55,848 bases of DNA from a virus: positions 1 to 55,848 of the IMG/VR virus record IMGVR_UViG_3300027734_003408. The stretch is one strand, 5' to 3'. The translations under genes and the position numbers were made by a program. Positions 17,615 through 25,292 of the stretch are shown here, one piece after another. The notes under the pieces are model-generated. The model saw only the letters and a list, made by a program, of their open reading frames with translations. It was not told the origin of the DNA and searched no databases. Position 1 is the stretch's first letter. The number at the start of each line of letters is the position of its first letter.

Positions 17615-17983
17615 TTATTGTTGTTCTAATCGATCACGACGTCTTTTTAACAAGTCCAACACCAGATCAGACTCATCATCATCGCGGATGTCATCGCTGT
17701 CTGCACCCACATCGTTGGTGTGTTCGTGATTGGCAAAATCATCAGGATCATGCGGGTCCTGGTTGATCAACTGATTGATCACTGGACTTTCTTTGCCGCC
17801 TTGTTGTTTCAACAGCTCTATTTCTTGCTGCAAGGGCGGAACCATCACAGGTGAGTCGGGCATTTCTTCCCCGGCCGGAGCAGCAATGGTAGGCATGCCT
17901 CCACCTGCTGGGATGGTAATATTGATGGGTATGCTGATGGTCATGCCCTGTGAATTTTCTGCAATAAACTCTCGTGCTCTCAT
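17615..17983 (-). CDS. possible internal head/core protein with capsid-targeting-like N-terminus
   Basis: 122 residues from the ATG at 17983, which overlaps the upstream stop as ATGA. It begins MRAREFIAENSQ. T4 internal head proteins carry the propeptide MKTYQEFIxE, cut by the gp21 protease after an (L/I)-x-E site; EFIAE fits both the motif and the cleavage rule. The remainder is low in complexity, with a Pro/Gly-rich segment (TIPAGGGMPTIAAPAGEEMP), a short coiled-coil-like helix (LQQEIELLKQQGG), an acidic Asp/His stretch and a basic C-terminal helix (LLKRRRDRLEQQ). This suits a prohead-core or scaffold-like protein, but that is inference. Confidence 0.5.
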   Translation of the reverse strand: MRAREFIAENSQGMTISIPINITIPAGGGMPTIAAPAGEEMPDSPVMVPPLQQEIELLKQQGGKESPVINQLINQDPHDPDDFANHEHTNDVGADSDDIRDDDESDLVLDLLKRRRDRLEQQ

Positions 17984-18471
17984 AGAATACCTGCTGCCGA
18001 TTGCAACGCCCGCATGTCTGATTTGGTGTCGTGAATTGGTTTCACAGGCAAACCGGCCGCTGTGCGCCACTCGTTCAAATCTGATTCGTGTGTGCGGCGA
18101 TACTCGTCAGGTGTGAGTGGCACAGTTTGTGCAAATGCTTCTTCTGACCAGGGCTGTGTTTGACCATCGTACCGCATGGTCCAGTCTTTGGGTTCGTGTT
18201 CTGTGAGTGTGGTCAAGTCGTCTATGAGTTCGGCCACATACTGTGGTGCGGCACTGCGACGGCGCATTTCCACATACACTAGATAACGACTGGGTTTGAT
18301 TTCGCCTGGGCTACGATCAGCATCTAGCACAAAGTCATAGCCTTTTTCAAACCAGGCCACCAGGTCCTTGGCTGCTTGTTTGTCACGCACAAAAAAACTC
18401 AGCACAATAATGTCTTCATCATCGCCCATTTTGCCTGAAAATTCATCCACGTGAATGGTAGGCTTCATCAT
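17980..18471 (-). CDS. conserved phage protein of unknown function
   Basis: 163 residues from the paired ATGs at 18471, which follow AGAAGG; the frame is open further upstream, but that would overlap the preceding gene. The sequence MMKPTIHVDEFSGKMGDDED leads into IIVLSFFVRDKQAAKDLVAWFEKGYDFVLDAD, an alpha/beta fold with a strongly acidic turn. Similar proteins occur in T4-like cyanophages and relatives without a known role. It sits between the possible internal head protein and another conserved phage protein, all on one transcript. No enzyme motif is visible. Confidence 0.6.
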   Translation of the reverse strand: MMKPTIHVDEFSGKMGDDEDIIVLSFFVRDKQAAKDLVAWFEKGYDFVLDADRSPGEIKPSRYLVYVEMRRRSAAPQYVAELIDDLTTLTEHEPKDWTMRYDGQTQPWSEEAFAQTVPLTPDEYRRTHESDLNEWRTAAGLPVKPIHDTKSDMRALQSAAGIL

Positions 18472-18499
18472 GCCTTCTAGATCACGATACTGTAGCCCT

Positions 18500-19111
18500 T
18501 CAAGCAACTGGGACTGGGGCAAGGTCTTGTTCGAGGTTTTGTTGTGCATTTTCAGCCTTTGCATCACTTTGTGTGGTTTCTTTGTCTAGATCCTGCTCGT
18601 AGGCCGCGTCTAGTTCATCCAAGTCAATTTCTTGACCTTCCATTTCTATAGCGCCTGTGCGTATCTCACTCATGAGTCGTTTGGGCATGACAATTTCCAC
18701 CAGCCACACAGGTTTTTCAACTATGCGGGCTTTTTTGGTACCAGGAATGTAGTCTGCAGGATCGTTAATTTGAATGGGAATCTTGATCTTTTGTCGTTTG
18801 TATGTTACCGTGCAATCAAATGGCAGCAGTCGTTTGCCGCCTCTGGGGTCGGGCATCATTCGTTCTGGCCACATGAATGTCACACCCACTGTGTATTTGC
18901 TGATATCCGGACCGGCTACCAGTTCGCCAATTTCCCAGTTTCGAAATGCGTACACATCCATTTCGTCCAGCACACGCTCAAAGTCCAACAGTGTGGTCAG
19001 ACTGCCATCACTCATGTAGATGTCGCGGATAGTATCACTTACTTGCCAGTAATCCGCATGATCTTTAAAAAGCTCTTTGTCGTTGATGCCGTGAATGTTT
19101 TTGGTTTGCAT
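18500..19111 (-). CDS. conserved phage protein of unknown function
   Basis: 203 residues starting MQTKNIHGINDKELFKDHAD. It has a globular N-terminal two-thirds with clear strands (YTVGVTFMWPERM, LLPFDCTVTYKRQKIKIPI) and an acidic, Gln-rich tail (residues about 160-203) that looks disordered. It is the first minus-strand gene after the divergent PhoH gene. The sequence GTAAATAA sits only 6 nt ahead of the ATG, too close for a confident late promoter. I recognise it as a T4-like hypothetical protein but cannot give it a function. Confidence 0.55.
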   Translation of the reverse strand: MQTKNIHGINDKELFKDHADYWQVSDTIRDIYMSDGSLTTLLDFERVLDEMDVYAFRNWEIGELVAGPDISKYTVGVTFMWPERMMPDPRGGKRLLPFDCTVTYKRQKIKIPIQINDPADYIPGTKKARIVEKPVWLVEIVMPKRLMSEIRTGAIEMEGQEIDLDELDAAYEQDLDKETTQSDAKAENAQQNLEQDLAPVPVA

Positions 19112-19152
19112 AATGCATTATTTACCAAAGTTGTTGAACACACACAACAGAC

Positions 19153-20013
19153 TTGAGTCTCAGTGCTTTTATTCCGCCTGGTCAGTATTTAGTGACCAAA
19201 CATCGGAAAATACCACTCCGTTATTTGAAAATTGCTGACCGTAAATACCTGGCCCTACAGGGCTTAGGAGAATCACACTTGAGTAGACAACGAGCACAAA
19301 AAGCACAAAAACGTATGAATCTGGAAGTAGCAAACACCATAGCCTTTAACTCAACGCAGCGAGCACAACCTCGTCGCATTGACTTGATCCCTCGCACACG
19401 AAATCAAGAACGCTTGGTCATGGCCCTGCAAGATCCAGATCAACACATTGTAGTCACAGCAGGACCCGCTGGAACAGGTAAGACGTACCTGGCAATGCTG
19501 GCTGCTGTTAAGAATCTAAGAGAAGGAGTATGCGATCGAATAGTGCTAACAAGACCCGCAGTGGGTGTAGAGGGTGAAAGCCATGGCTTTTTGCCCGGCA
19601 ATTTAGTTGCCAAAATGGAACCTTGGACTCGTCCCTTATTGGACGTCATGCGTGAATACTATAGGCCACAAGATATCTTGGCCATGATTGAAGATCAGAT
19701 TCTGGAAATATCTCCTCTGGCATACATGAGAGGCCGGACCTTCAAAAATTCGTGGATCATCGCTGACGAAATGCAAAATGCCACACCAGCACAGGTCAAG
19801 ATGCTGATGACACGCATTGGACAAAACTCCAAGATTGTGATCACAGGAGATGTGGAACAAGCGGATCGTGCTCAGGGCGACAATGGCCTGTACGATCTAT
19901 GTGCCCGACTGCAACAAAACGCAGTGGCAGGAATTGCTGTGTGCGAAATGCAAACTCGTGACGTGCAACGCCACAGCATCATTGGGTCAGTGTTGAAACT
20001 CTACGCGGTTTAG
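19153..20013 (+). CDS. phoH: PhoH-like ATPase
   Basis: Up to 286 residues. The C-terminal 200 residues are a PhoH-type P-loop ATPase: Walker A AGPAGTGKT (residues 103-111), LTRPAVGVEGESHGFLPG, and Walker B WIIADEMQN (about 201-209), then KIVITGDVEQAD and a conserved DVQRHSIIG near the end. PhoH proteins bind and hydrolyse ATP and are linked with RNA metabolism and phosphate stress; they are widespread in T4-like phages. No ATG precedes Met55, so the start is TTG at 19153 or GTG at 19192 (then KHRKIPLRYLKI, which looks coding). It is divergent from the gene at 18500. Confidence 0.9.
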   Translation: MSLSAFIPPGQYLVTKHRKIPLRYLKIADRKYLALQGLGESHLSRQRAQKAQKRMNLEVANTIAFNSTQRAQPRRIDLIPRTRNQERLVMALQDPDQHIVVTAGPAGTGKTYLAMLAAVKNLREGVCDRIVLTRPAVGVEGESHGFLPGNLVAKMEPWTRPLLDVMREYYRPQDILAMIEDQILEISPLAYMRGRTFKNSWIIADEMQNATPAQVKMLMTRIGQNSKIVITGDVEQADRAQGDNGLYDLCARLQQNAVAGIAVCEMQTRDVQRHSIIGSVLKLYAV

Positions 20014-20085
20014 GAGGTGATTATTGCGTAGATTTCCCGCCAATTGTTGAGTAGTGTTTTCTAGTTTATCTTCATAAATAAAATT

Positions 20086-20727
20086 ATGAAAACATATCTG
20101 TATTTGAAAACGCATCAAGTTACTGGCTTAAAGTATCTTGGTAAAACTACTCAAGATCCTCACAAATATAAAGGATCTGGATTAAGGTGGACTCGTCATT
20201 TAGCCAAACACGGCAATGATGTTTCCACCTTAATTCTTTTTGAATCTGACAATCTTCAAGAAATTAAAACAAAAGGACAATATTATTCTGAATTATGGAA
20301 TGTTGTTAATGACCAAAATTTTGCCAATATGCGCCCCGAAACAGGTGATGGTGGTAATACATCACAATGTGAAAATTATAAGGTAGGGATGTCTAAGAGA
20401 AATACATCTGGATCTAAGAATTCAATGTTTGGGAGATCAGCAGTTATTGAACATAATCTTAGATGGTACAATAATGAAACAGAAAATATCTATGTGCCAG
20501 CAGGAACACAACCTGATTCATTTGTACCTGGTAGAATTATACAATATAAAAAACCACATAGCGAAGAAACAAAAATTAAATTATCACAATATGGAAAAAA
20601 ACCATGTATTTCTCCTAGTGGAGAAATATTTAAAAGTAGAGGTGATGCCGCAAAAGCATATGGAATAACTTCAGCAGCAATTGGCGGGTTAATTAAACGC
20701 GGAGTTAGTGGTTGGCATTGGTTATGA
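20086..20727 (+). CDS. GIY-YIG homing endonuclease
   Basis: 213 residues. The N-terminus MKTYLYLKTHQVTGLKYLGK shows the two GIY-YIG strands (YLYLK and KYLGKT), followed by KYKGSGLRWTRHLAKHG with the conserved Arg and His region. The middle has EETKIKLSQYGKKP, resembling a NUMOD3-type DNA-binding repeat, and the C-terminus reads GDAAKAYGITSAAIGGLIKR, a helix-turn-helix-like NUMOD1 element that usually contacts the target. Such free-standing enzymes nick related phages that lack the gene and so spread it. The gene is markedly AT-richer than PhoH upstream, suggesting separate origin, and its 3' end overlaps the convergent HAD gene by 23 bp. Confidence 0.85.
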   Translation: MKTYLYLKTHQVTGLKYLGKTTQDPHKYKGSGLRWTRHLAKHGNDVSTLILFESDNLQEIKTKGQYYSELWNVVNDQNFANMRPETGDGGNTSQCENYKVGMSKRNTSGSKNSMFGRSAVIEHNLRWYNNETENIYVPAGTQPDSFVPGRIIQYKKPHSEETKIKLSQYGKKPCISPSGEIFKSRGDAAKAYGITSAAIGGLIKRGVSGWHWL

Positions 20728-21310
20728 GATGATAAATCTCTTTCCAATTTTTAACCCTAGGAATATTTGGATGTTCAAAAGTCATGTTGTGCCCGTGCTC
20801 TACAAGCACAGAGTTAAGTCCCATTTCGTGTCCAACGATTGCATTTTCGATTTTATCCTCAAACCACCACAAGCCTGAGCCAGCATAGGGCTCCAGTGCT
20901 GAGTGTTTATCTGCACCTGTGGCCAAACATGTGACACCTGTAAATGCAGTTTTGCCAAACAGTTTGCGCAGGTTCATTTCTCTCAGTCGGCCAGCATTGA
21001 CATCTGTGCTCAAACTGGTGATGCAGTGAAACACATAGCCGTGTTCTTCATGCAGGCGCTTCACATAGTACATGGCATCACGCAAGGGAGGCAGGAACCC
21101 AATTGCTGCCGACTCGTTGAACATCTTGATCAGTTTGAATGACTGCTCTCGATCAATGCCATAACGAACACCAATGTCGTATTCAAATTGGTGCCCTTCC
21201 TGTTTGGCAAATCCGTGTTCTTCCATCCAGACTGAGAATGCAAATTCCCAATCAAGCAACACGCCATCAGCGTCAACTAGGATCAGGTTCTTTTTGTGTG
21301 TTGACTTCAA
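20705..21310 (-). CDS. HAD-like phosphatase / 5'(3')-nucleotidase-type protein
   Basis: 201 residues. The HAD motif I is clear: LILVDADGVLLDWE, with nucleophile Asp13 and acid Asp15. HCITSLSTD provides the Thr/Ser of motif II, HSALEPYAG lies in the motif III region, and LWWFEDKIENAIVGHEMG has the acidic motif IV. Family members remove phosphate from nucleotides or small metabolites, and phage versions often act on deoxynucleoside monophosphates. Its start overlaps the preceding gene by 38 bp, and its last 23 bp overlap the convergent homing endonuclease. Confidence 0.75.
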   Translation of the reverse strand: MKSTHKKNLILVDADGVLLDWEFAFSVWMEEHGFAKQEGHQFEYDIGVRYGIDREQSFKLIKMFNESAAIGFLPPLRDAMYYVKRLHEEHGYVFHCITSLSTDVNAGRLREMNLRKLFGKTAFTGVTCLATGADKHSALEPYAGSGLWWFEDKIENAIVGHEMGLNSVLVEHGHNMTFEHPNIPRVKNWKEIYHLITNANH

Positions 21311-21563
21311 CTTCGTATCCGTTCTCTTTGAATAATCGTTCTATTGTGGCAGCATAGTGCTGGTGATAATAACCTGCAATTCGGTCAAAATCTTTTGGCA
21401 CCTCTGTGCCTGCCATGCTGCATTTTAACACAGAAAGGGTTTTAAAGTCAAGTATTACATTGCAAGTTTGGTGATCACTCCGTTTTAAGTTTTTGGCCAC
21501 AGCCATAACTTCGTCAATTTTGCCGTCAGGTTTTTTGTAATAGGTTAAAAGCAAGTATCTCAT
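21273..21563 (-). CDS. conserved small phage protein of unknown function
   Basis: 96 residues starting MRYLLLTYYKKPDGKIDEVM. It has an N-terminal strand, helix, strand pattern (YLLLTYY, DEVMAVAKNLK, TCNVILDFKTLSVLKCSM) and a helical C-terminus. Similar short proteins occur in T4-like cyanophages without known role. The stop codon lies 38 bp inside the HAD gene and the ATG overlaps the upstream stop as ATGA. Function unknown. Confidence 0.6.
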   Translation of the reverse strand: MRYLLLTYYKKPDGKIDEVMAVAKNLKRSDHQTCNVILDFKTLSVLKCSMAGTEVPKDFDRIAGYYHQHYAATIERLFKENGYEVEVNTQKEPDPS

Positions 21564-22039
21564 AATAAAGTTTTGATAAGGTTAAAGTATTCAGTCGGTA
21601 ATGTTAAATCTTTGCCATGCAACATTTTTTGCATCCAAAATTTTACCGGGTATTCAAATTCAATCTCATAGTATGCACCCTCCATAGTAATAATGTTGCT
21701 GCCGGGAATTTCTGAACGATCAAACCCAGGGTTTAGATCAAGGTCAACAACAACTTTGCCACATTTGTTCAATAGACTTCTAAAATATCTACGTTCTATA
21801 ATTATCTCATTCACAGTGACATGACTATCATATAGCACACTGTTTTTTGTTGAGTCATAGACAAAATTACCAGCAGATTTTTTTCTAACATGCACACGCA
21901 ATTGATTGAGACCTGTTTGAGGAGTTAGATCTATTGCACCATTAAATGCAGCACCTTCAAATATTGTGTTGCTGTTTAACTCGACTTGTATACTGTCAGG
22001 AATATGGTCAAATGTTGTGGCAATATGCAACTGATTCAT
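21560..22039 (-). CDS. unknown protein linked to radical SAM gene
   Basis: 159 residues starting MNQLHIATTFDHIPDSIQVE. It is beta-rich, and the pattern DSIQVELNSNTIFEG then GLNQLRVHVRKKS suggests an immunoglobulin-like or carbohydrate-binding-like sandwich; a second part ends EIEFEYPVKFWMQKMLHGKD. Its ATG overlaps the stop of the radical SAM gene, and both are AT-rich compared with their neighbours, so they probably arrived together. It could be a partner or substrate-binding protein of that enzyme, but this is only contextual. I do not recognise a family. Confidence 0.5.
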   Translation of the reverse strand: MNQLHIATTFDHIPDSIQVELNSNTIFEGAAFNGAIDLTPQTGLNQLRVHVRKKSAGNFVYDSTKNSVLYDSHVTVNEIIIERRYFRSLLNKCGKVVVDLDLNPGFDRSEIPGSNIITMEGAYYEIEFEYPVKFWMQKMLHGKDLTLPTEYFNLIKTLL

Positions 22040-23499
22040 TGAGTAGCTAGATATTTGTTTAAAAAAGAAATCATAGTATGTTCAACGTTGTAGCTAGAAT
22101 CTATACAATTGTATCCCAGTTTCTGAGCATGTTCTCCAATTTCAACACGCCATTTGATACGTTGGACTGGAGTATTCTGCCCAACCGACCATAGACTACC
22201 GTCAGTTTGATTGGATTTGATAGGGTACACCACTCCCAGTGATGTTTTCATGCTATCCAACGGTGTGTCAGGTATTAAAACATTGGTGGTTCCAAACTGA
22301 ATTCCTGATATGGTGCCATCATCGGCCAGATGCTGATATCGTTCTAGTTGTTGCAATGCTATTTCAAAATCTTCTTGAGTTTCTGTAGGGTATCCAACAA
22401 TCATCAGTAAAATTAATTTGATATTGTATTTTTGAGCAAGGTGTAGAAAATTATCTAAATCGTCATCTGTGAATTTTTTGGTCATGTGAAACCGCACACG
22501 CTGACTAAAACTTTCTACACCTACCGCAAGAGTGCTACACCCGCTGCGCTTGAGCGTGATAAAATCTTGCTCATCCTGGCTGCTTTTTTTGCGCACAATG
22601 GCCTGGCCACTCCAGGTAAAATTATGGTGCTGTCGCATCAACGATAATTCAGAAATAAAATCTCTAAAGGTTTTTAAACTACCATTGATTAAACTGTCAT
22701 TGAACCAAAAATGGTTGGCTTGATATTTTTCCAGTAATTTTATAATTTCATTGGCCAAAGCATGACCATTTTTGAATTTATAACTTCCCCATATTTTTTT
22801 AATATCGCAGAATGTGCAATTTTTTACACAACCTCGACTGCCCTCAACTGCAATTAATTTTATTCCATTGTTTAATTGTTGATAATAGTCCAAATTGTAA
22901 TGATCATAATTGGGGATTGGAACTTTTTCAAAATCTTCAAGAAAATTATATTGCCTGGAATTGACACCGGGATCTGGTATTCCTTGTAATAGAGATTCAA
23001 ATGATTCTTCGCCTTCGCCCAATATCCAATAATCAGTCAGGCCGGCATTGTAAAGATATTCATAAAATGGTTGTGTGTTACTGCTGTGATTTACACACCA
23101 ACTGAGATTGTTTAATCCAGCACCGCCCACCACAACTTGAGCAGCAAATTCATGGCGATGATTGTCTAAAAAAAATTTGGTGAAATTAACACTGTGGTGA
23201 CTAAAAACGCTAATGGCAATCAAATCATAATGTTGACATTTATCTTTGAGATCACAAAAATAATTGTCAATCCATTGTTGTGCTGATGTTGTGAGTTCTT
23301 TGGTGAAATTTATGGGGAATTCATTCAACAACTCTTGTTGCAATTCTTTTGGTAGATTTATGTAAAACTCTGCATTGACGTCAATAAAATCACAGTCAAC
23401 ATTGTTACGTCGACAAATAGCAGTTAGCAGTGCCGGGGCCAATGGTGGCGCATCGGGGGTGATTTTTGGGAAATTCAGAATCAACGCACGTTTAATCAT
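22036..23499 (-). CDS. cobalamin-binding-type radical SAM protein
   Basis: 487 residues. The N-terminal 165 residues look like a B12-binding-like domain: PPLAPALLTAICR near 18-30, LIAISVFSHHS, VVVGGAGLN at 122-130 and ILGEGEESFESLL at 159-171. The radical SAM cluster motif is SRGCVKNCTFC, with Cys224, Cys228 and Cys231 in CxxxCxxC spacing. HFWFNDSLINGS and TLAVGVESFSQRVR follow as core barrel strands. Such enzymes cleave SAM to a 5'-deoxyadenosyl radical and perform methylation or rearrangement; the substrate is not readable. The gene overlaps the clamp-loader gene by 4 bp and is AT-richer than it. Confidence 0.85.
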   Translation of the reverse strand: MIKRALILNFPKITPDAPPLAPALLTAICRRNNVDCDFIDVNAEFYINLPKELQQELLNEFPINFTKELTTSAQQWIDNYFCDLKDKCQHYDLIAISVFSHHSVNFTKFFLDNHRHEFAAQVVVGGAGLNNLSWCVNHSSNTQPFYEYLYNAGLTDYWILGEGEESFESLLQGIPDPGVNSRQYNFLEDFEKVPIPNYDHYNLDYYQQLNNGIKLIAVEGSRGCVKNCTFCDIKKIWGSYKFKNGHALANEIIKLLEKYQANHFWFNDSLINGSLKTFRDFISELSLMRQHHNFTWSGQAIVRKKSSQDEQDFITLKRSGCSTLAVGVESFSQRVRFHMTKKFTDDDLDNFLHLAQKYNIKLILLMIVGYPTETQEDFEIALQQLERYQHLADDGTISGIQFGTTNVLIPDTPLDSMKTSLGVVYPIKSNQTDGSLWSVGQNTPVQRIKWRVEIGEHAQKLGYNCIDSSYNVEHTMISFLNKYLATQ

Positions 23500-24425
23500 G
23501 CCATGCTATTATTACACAGTTCCACAATGGTTGCGCTCAGGTTAATTTCATGATCGGCCACAAGACTGGCGTTGGCTGCGCTGTTACGGATGATTATGAT
23601 GGCTTGGTCTTGGCGTTCGGGTGTGGTGCCCCACAAGTCCAAGTTGTCGTACATCCAGCGGAACAATGCTTCCATGTCCTCACTGCGCACATTTTGACAC
23701 AGCAAGGTACGGGCTTCACGGGTCTTGCCACGCTTGAACATGTCCACTGCACTCAGCAAATAGTCTGATGTTGCGCCACCTTCGTCGCCGTGTGGTGCCG
23801 ATAGTCTGCCTTCCACAGTGTTCATCTGACAGAGATTGATACACTTGCGCAGGTCTGGATAAGTGGCTTTGACATAACTGTCTAGCGTGTCCAAATCAAA
23901 CTCCACACTTTCTGTCACAAGAATGGTGGCCATTCTGGCAGTGAATTCTGTCACATCCACTTTCTCAATGTGGAATCCTTGACATCTGCTGTGCAGGGCC
24001 GGAATAACACGATTGGGATAGTTACAAGTGAGGATAAAACGTGCAGTGCTGGAATAGGTTTCCATTACCCCACGCAAGGCTGCTTGGCCATTGGGTGTGA
24101 TGTAGTCTGCTTCGTCCAACAACACAATCTTGAAATCGCCAAATGGCATGGTCTGCACAAAGCCTGTGATCTTGGCACGAATAGTGTCAATGTTGTTTTC
24201 TCTTGACGCATTGATTTCCATCACATCAAATGGATCAATGCCCAGTTCATGGATCAGGATCCGGGCCAGGGTAGTCTTGCCCACACCTGGTGATCCAGAG
24301 AACAACAAGTGCGGAATAGCACCTGATCGAACCCAACCTTCTACTTGTTCTCGTTGTGCTTGATCACGAAAAACATAGTCCACCAGTTTATTGGGCCGGT
24401 ATTTTTCTGTCCATAACTCTTTCAT
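23496..24425 (-). CDS. 44: sliding-clamp loader large subunit (T4 gp44-like)
   Basis: 309 residues, the usual length of gp44. It begins MKELWTEKYRPNKLVDYVF, the classic clamp-loader N-terminus. Walker A is GSPGVGKT (44-51), Walker B VLLDEAD (101-107), sensor 1 FILTCNY, and the SRC arginine finger is at residues 146-148. It belongs to the RFC-small/gp44 AAA+ family that opens the sliding clamp at primer-template junctions with gp62. Neither gp62 nor the gp45 clamp is in the window. It lies between the co-chaperonin operon and a radical SAM gene, with 4-bp overlaps on both sides. Confidence 0.92.
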   Translation of the reverse strand: MKELWTEKYRPNKLVDYVFRDQAQREQVEGWVRSGAIPHLLFSGSPGVGKTTLARILIHELGIDPFDVMEINASRENNIDTIRAKITGFVQTMPFGDFKIVLLDEADYITPNGQAALRGVMETYSSTARFILTCNYPNRVIPALHSRCQGFHIEKVDVTEFTARMATILVTESVEFDLDTLDSYVKATYPDLRKCINLCQMNTVEGRLSAPHGDEGGATSDYLLSAVDMFKRGKTREARTLLCQNVRSEDMEALFRWMYDNLDLWGTTPERQDQAIIIIRNSAANASLVADHEINLSATIVELCNNSMA

Positions 24426-24664
24426 GTTTTACCTTGTGCCTTTAAAATTTTCCACATCTGCTGTTGTTCTTGTTCCAGCAACCACTCATCTTCACCTGAG
24501 AATTTACTGATTTTTGCCAGCATCTCTTCCACAGCAAATTTTACACGATACAAGTCTTGTTTGCAAGGCCAGTTGTTCCAACCTGTGACATATGGATCAG
24601 TTGCCCCAGAATACATCTTTTGGCATTCACCAATAACTTTATTAGTATCCCAATTTGTAATCAT
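24422..24664 (-). CDS. small conserved phage protein of unknown function
   Basis: 80 residues starting MITNWDTNKVIGECQKMYSG. It is largely helical: a central helix (CKQDLYRVKFAVEEMLAKIS) and an acidic Gln-rich C-terminal helix (DEWLLEQEQQQMWKILK). Its ATG and stop overlap the two neighbours by 4 bp, so it is translated together with the co-chaperonin and the clamp loader. The position where gp62 might be expected is tempting, but it is far too short and shows no likeness I can see. Function unknown. Confidence 0.55.
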   Translation of the reverse strand: MITNWDTNKVIGECQKMYSGATDPYVTGWNNWPCKQDLYRVKFAVEEMLAKISKFSGEDEWLLEQEQQQMWKILKAQGKT

Positions 24665-25044
24665 CGTTCTTTCTTTTCCACGTGAATGGCATCTGAGAAT
24701 GTGAGATCATTGGGTCGTTCATCTGCTGAGATCAAGATGTCTTTGGGATCAATTTTTCGAATGGTACGCTTGACGTCACCATCTTCAATGTCTACACCAC
24801 GTGTCCAACGTCCGTGTGCCACGCAAATCCACTCGCCTACTCGCACATCCTGCTGTTCTGGACCAACAGCATACACTCGCCCCCAGCGTGGTCTAATGCC
24901 TGAACTCTTGCCGTTGTCATTGGGCAGGATAAGACCAGTTTGCGTTATGCGCTGGTCAAATTCCATGTCTTCTACAATTACTGAATCACCTAATGCGTGA
25001 AATTGTTCACGAGTGATTTTGTGTGCTGAATATGCTGCCTTCAT
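24661..25044 (-). CDS. groES: GroES-type co-chaperonin (phage Cpn10)
   Basis: About 127 residues from the ATG at 25044, which forms TAATG with the upstream stop; an in-frame ATG five codons earlier lies inside that gene. The Cpn10 fold shows as FHALGDSVIVEDMEFDQ, then the mobile-loop region TQTGLILPNDNG, then WGRVYAVGPEQQDVRVGEW and a C-terminal IRKIDPKDIL. The mobile loop carries the hydrophobic GLIL that docks onto GroEL. T4-like phages encode such proteins (gp31 in T4) to fold their major capsid protein in the host GroEL chamber. It is longer than bacterial GroES because of an N-terminal leader and an acidic tail. Confidence 0.8.
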   Translation of the reverse strand: MKAAYSAHKITREQFHALGDSVIVEDMEFDQRITQTGLILPNDNGKSSGIRPRWGRVYAVGPEQQDVRVGEWICVAHGRWTRGVDIEDGDVKRTIRKIDPKDILISADERPNDLTFSDAIHVEKKER

Positions 25045-25271
25045 TAATCTAAATCCCATTTGTGTGAAGTTGTTTTGGCTTGAATTTGTTTTTGATATTG
25101 GTCATGCACTTGCTGTGGACGACTGTGTACAGGTACATTTTTGTCATCTACTGCATCGCCTCGGGCATTGACCTTCATGTTGCCTACCGCACGTTCTTTT
25201 TCGTTTTTCAAACGTAGTGCGCCCATGTCCACAGGTTTACCTCTGGCACTTTTATAAATCTCTTTGGTCAT
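25044..25271 (-). CDS. small conserved phage protein of unknown function
   Basis: 75 residues starting MTKEIYKSARGKPVDMGALR. The pattern SARGKPVDMGAL, KNEKERAVGNMKVNARGD and a Gln-rich tail (QQVHDQYQKQIQAKT) recurs in small proteins of T4-like cyanophages and relatives. It is basic and probably mostly unstructured. A strong Shine-Dalgarno (TAGGAGAAAGAC) precedes the ATG. It opens the co-chaperonin/clamp-loader operon. Function unknown. Confidence 0.6.
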   Translation of the reverse strand: MTKEIYKSARGKPVDMGALRLKNEKERAVGNMKVNARGDAVDDKNVPVHSRPQQVHDQYQKQIQAKTTSHKWDLD

Positions 25272-25292
25272 GTCTTTCTCCTAAAATCATAT

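Noticed and set aside
20073-20080. Late-promoter-like octamer CATAAATA before the GIY-YIG gene
   Set aside because: Only 5 nt before the ATG in an AT-rich region.
24422-24664. Clamp-loader small subunit gp62 next to gp44
   Set aside because: At 80 residues it is far shorter than gp62 and shows no similar blocks.
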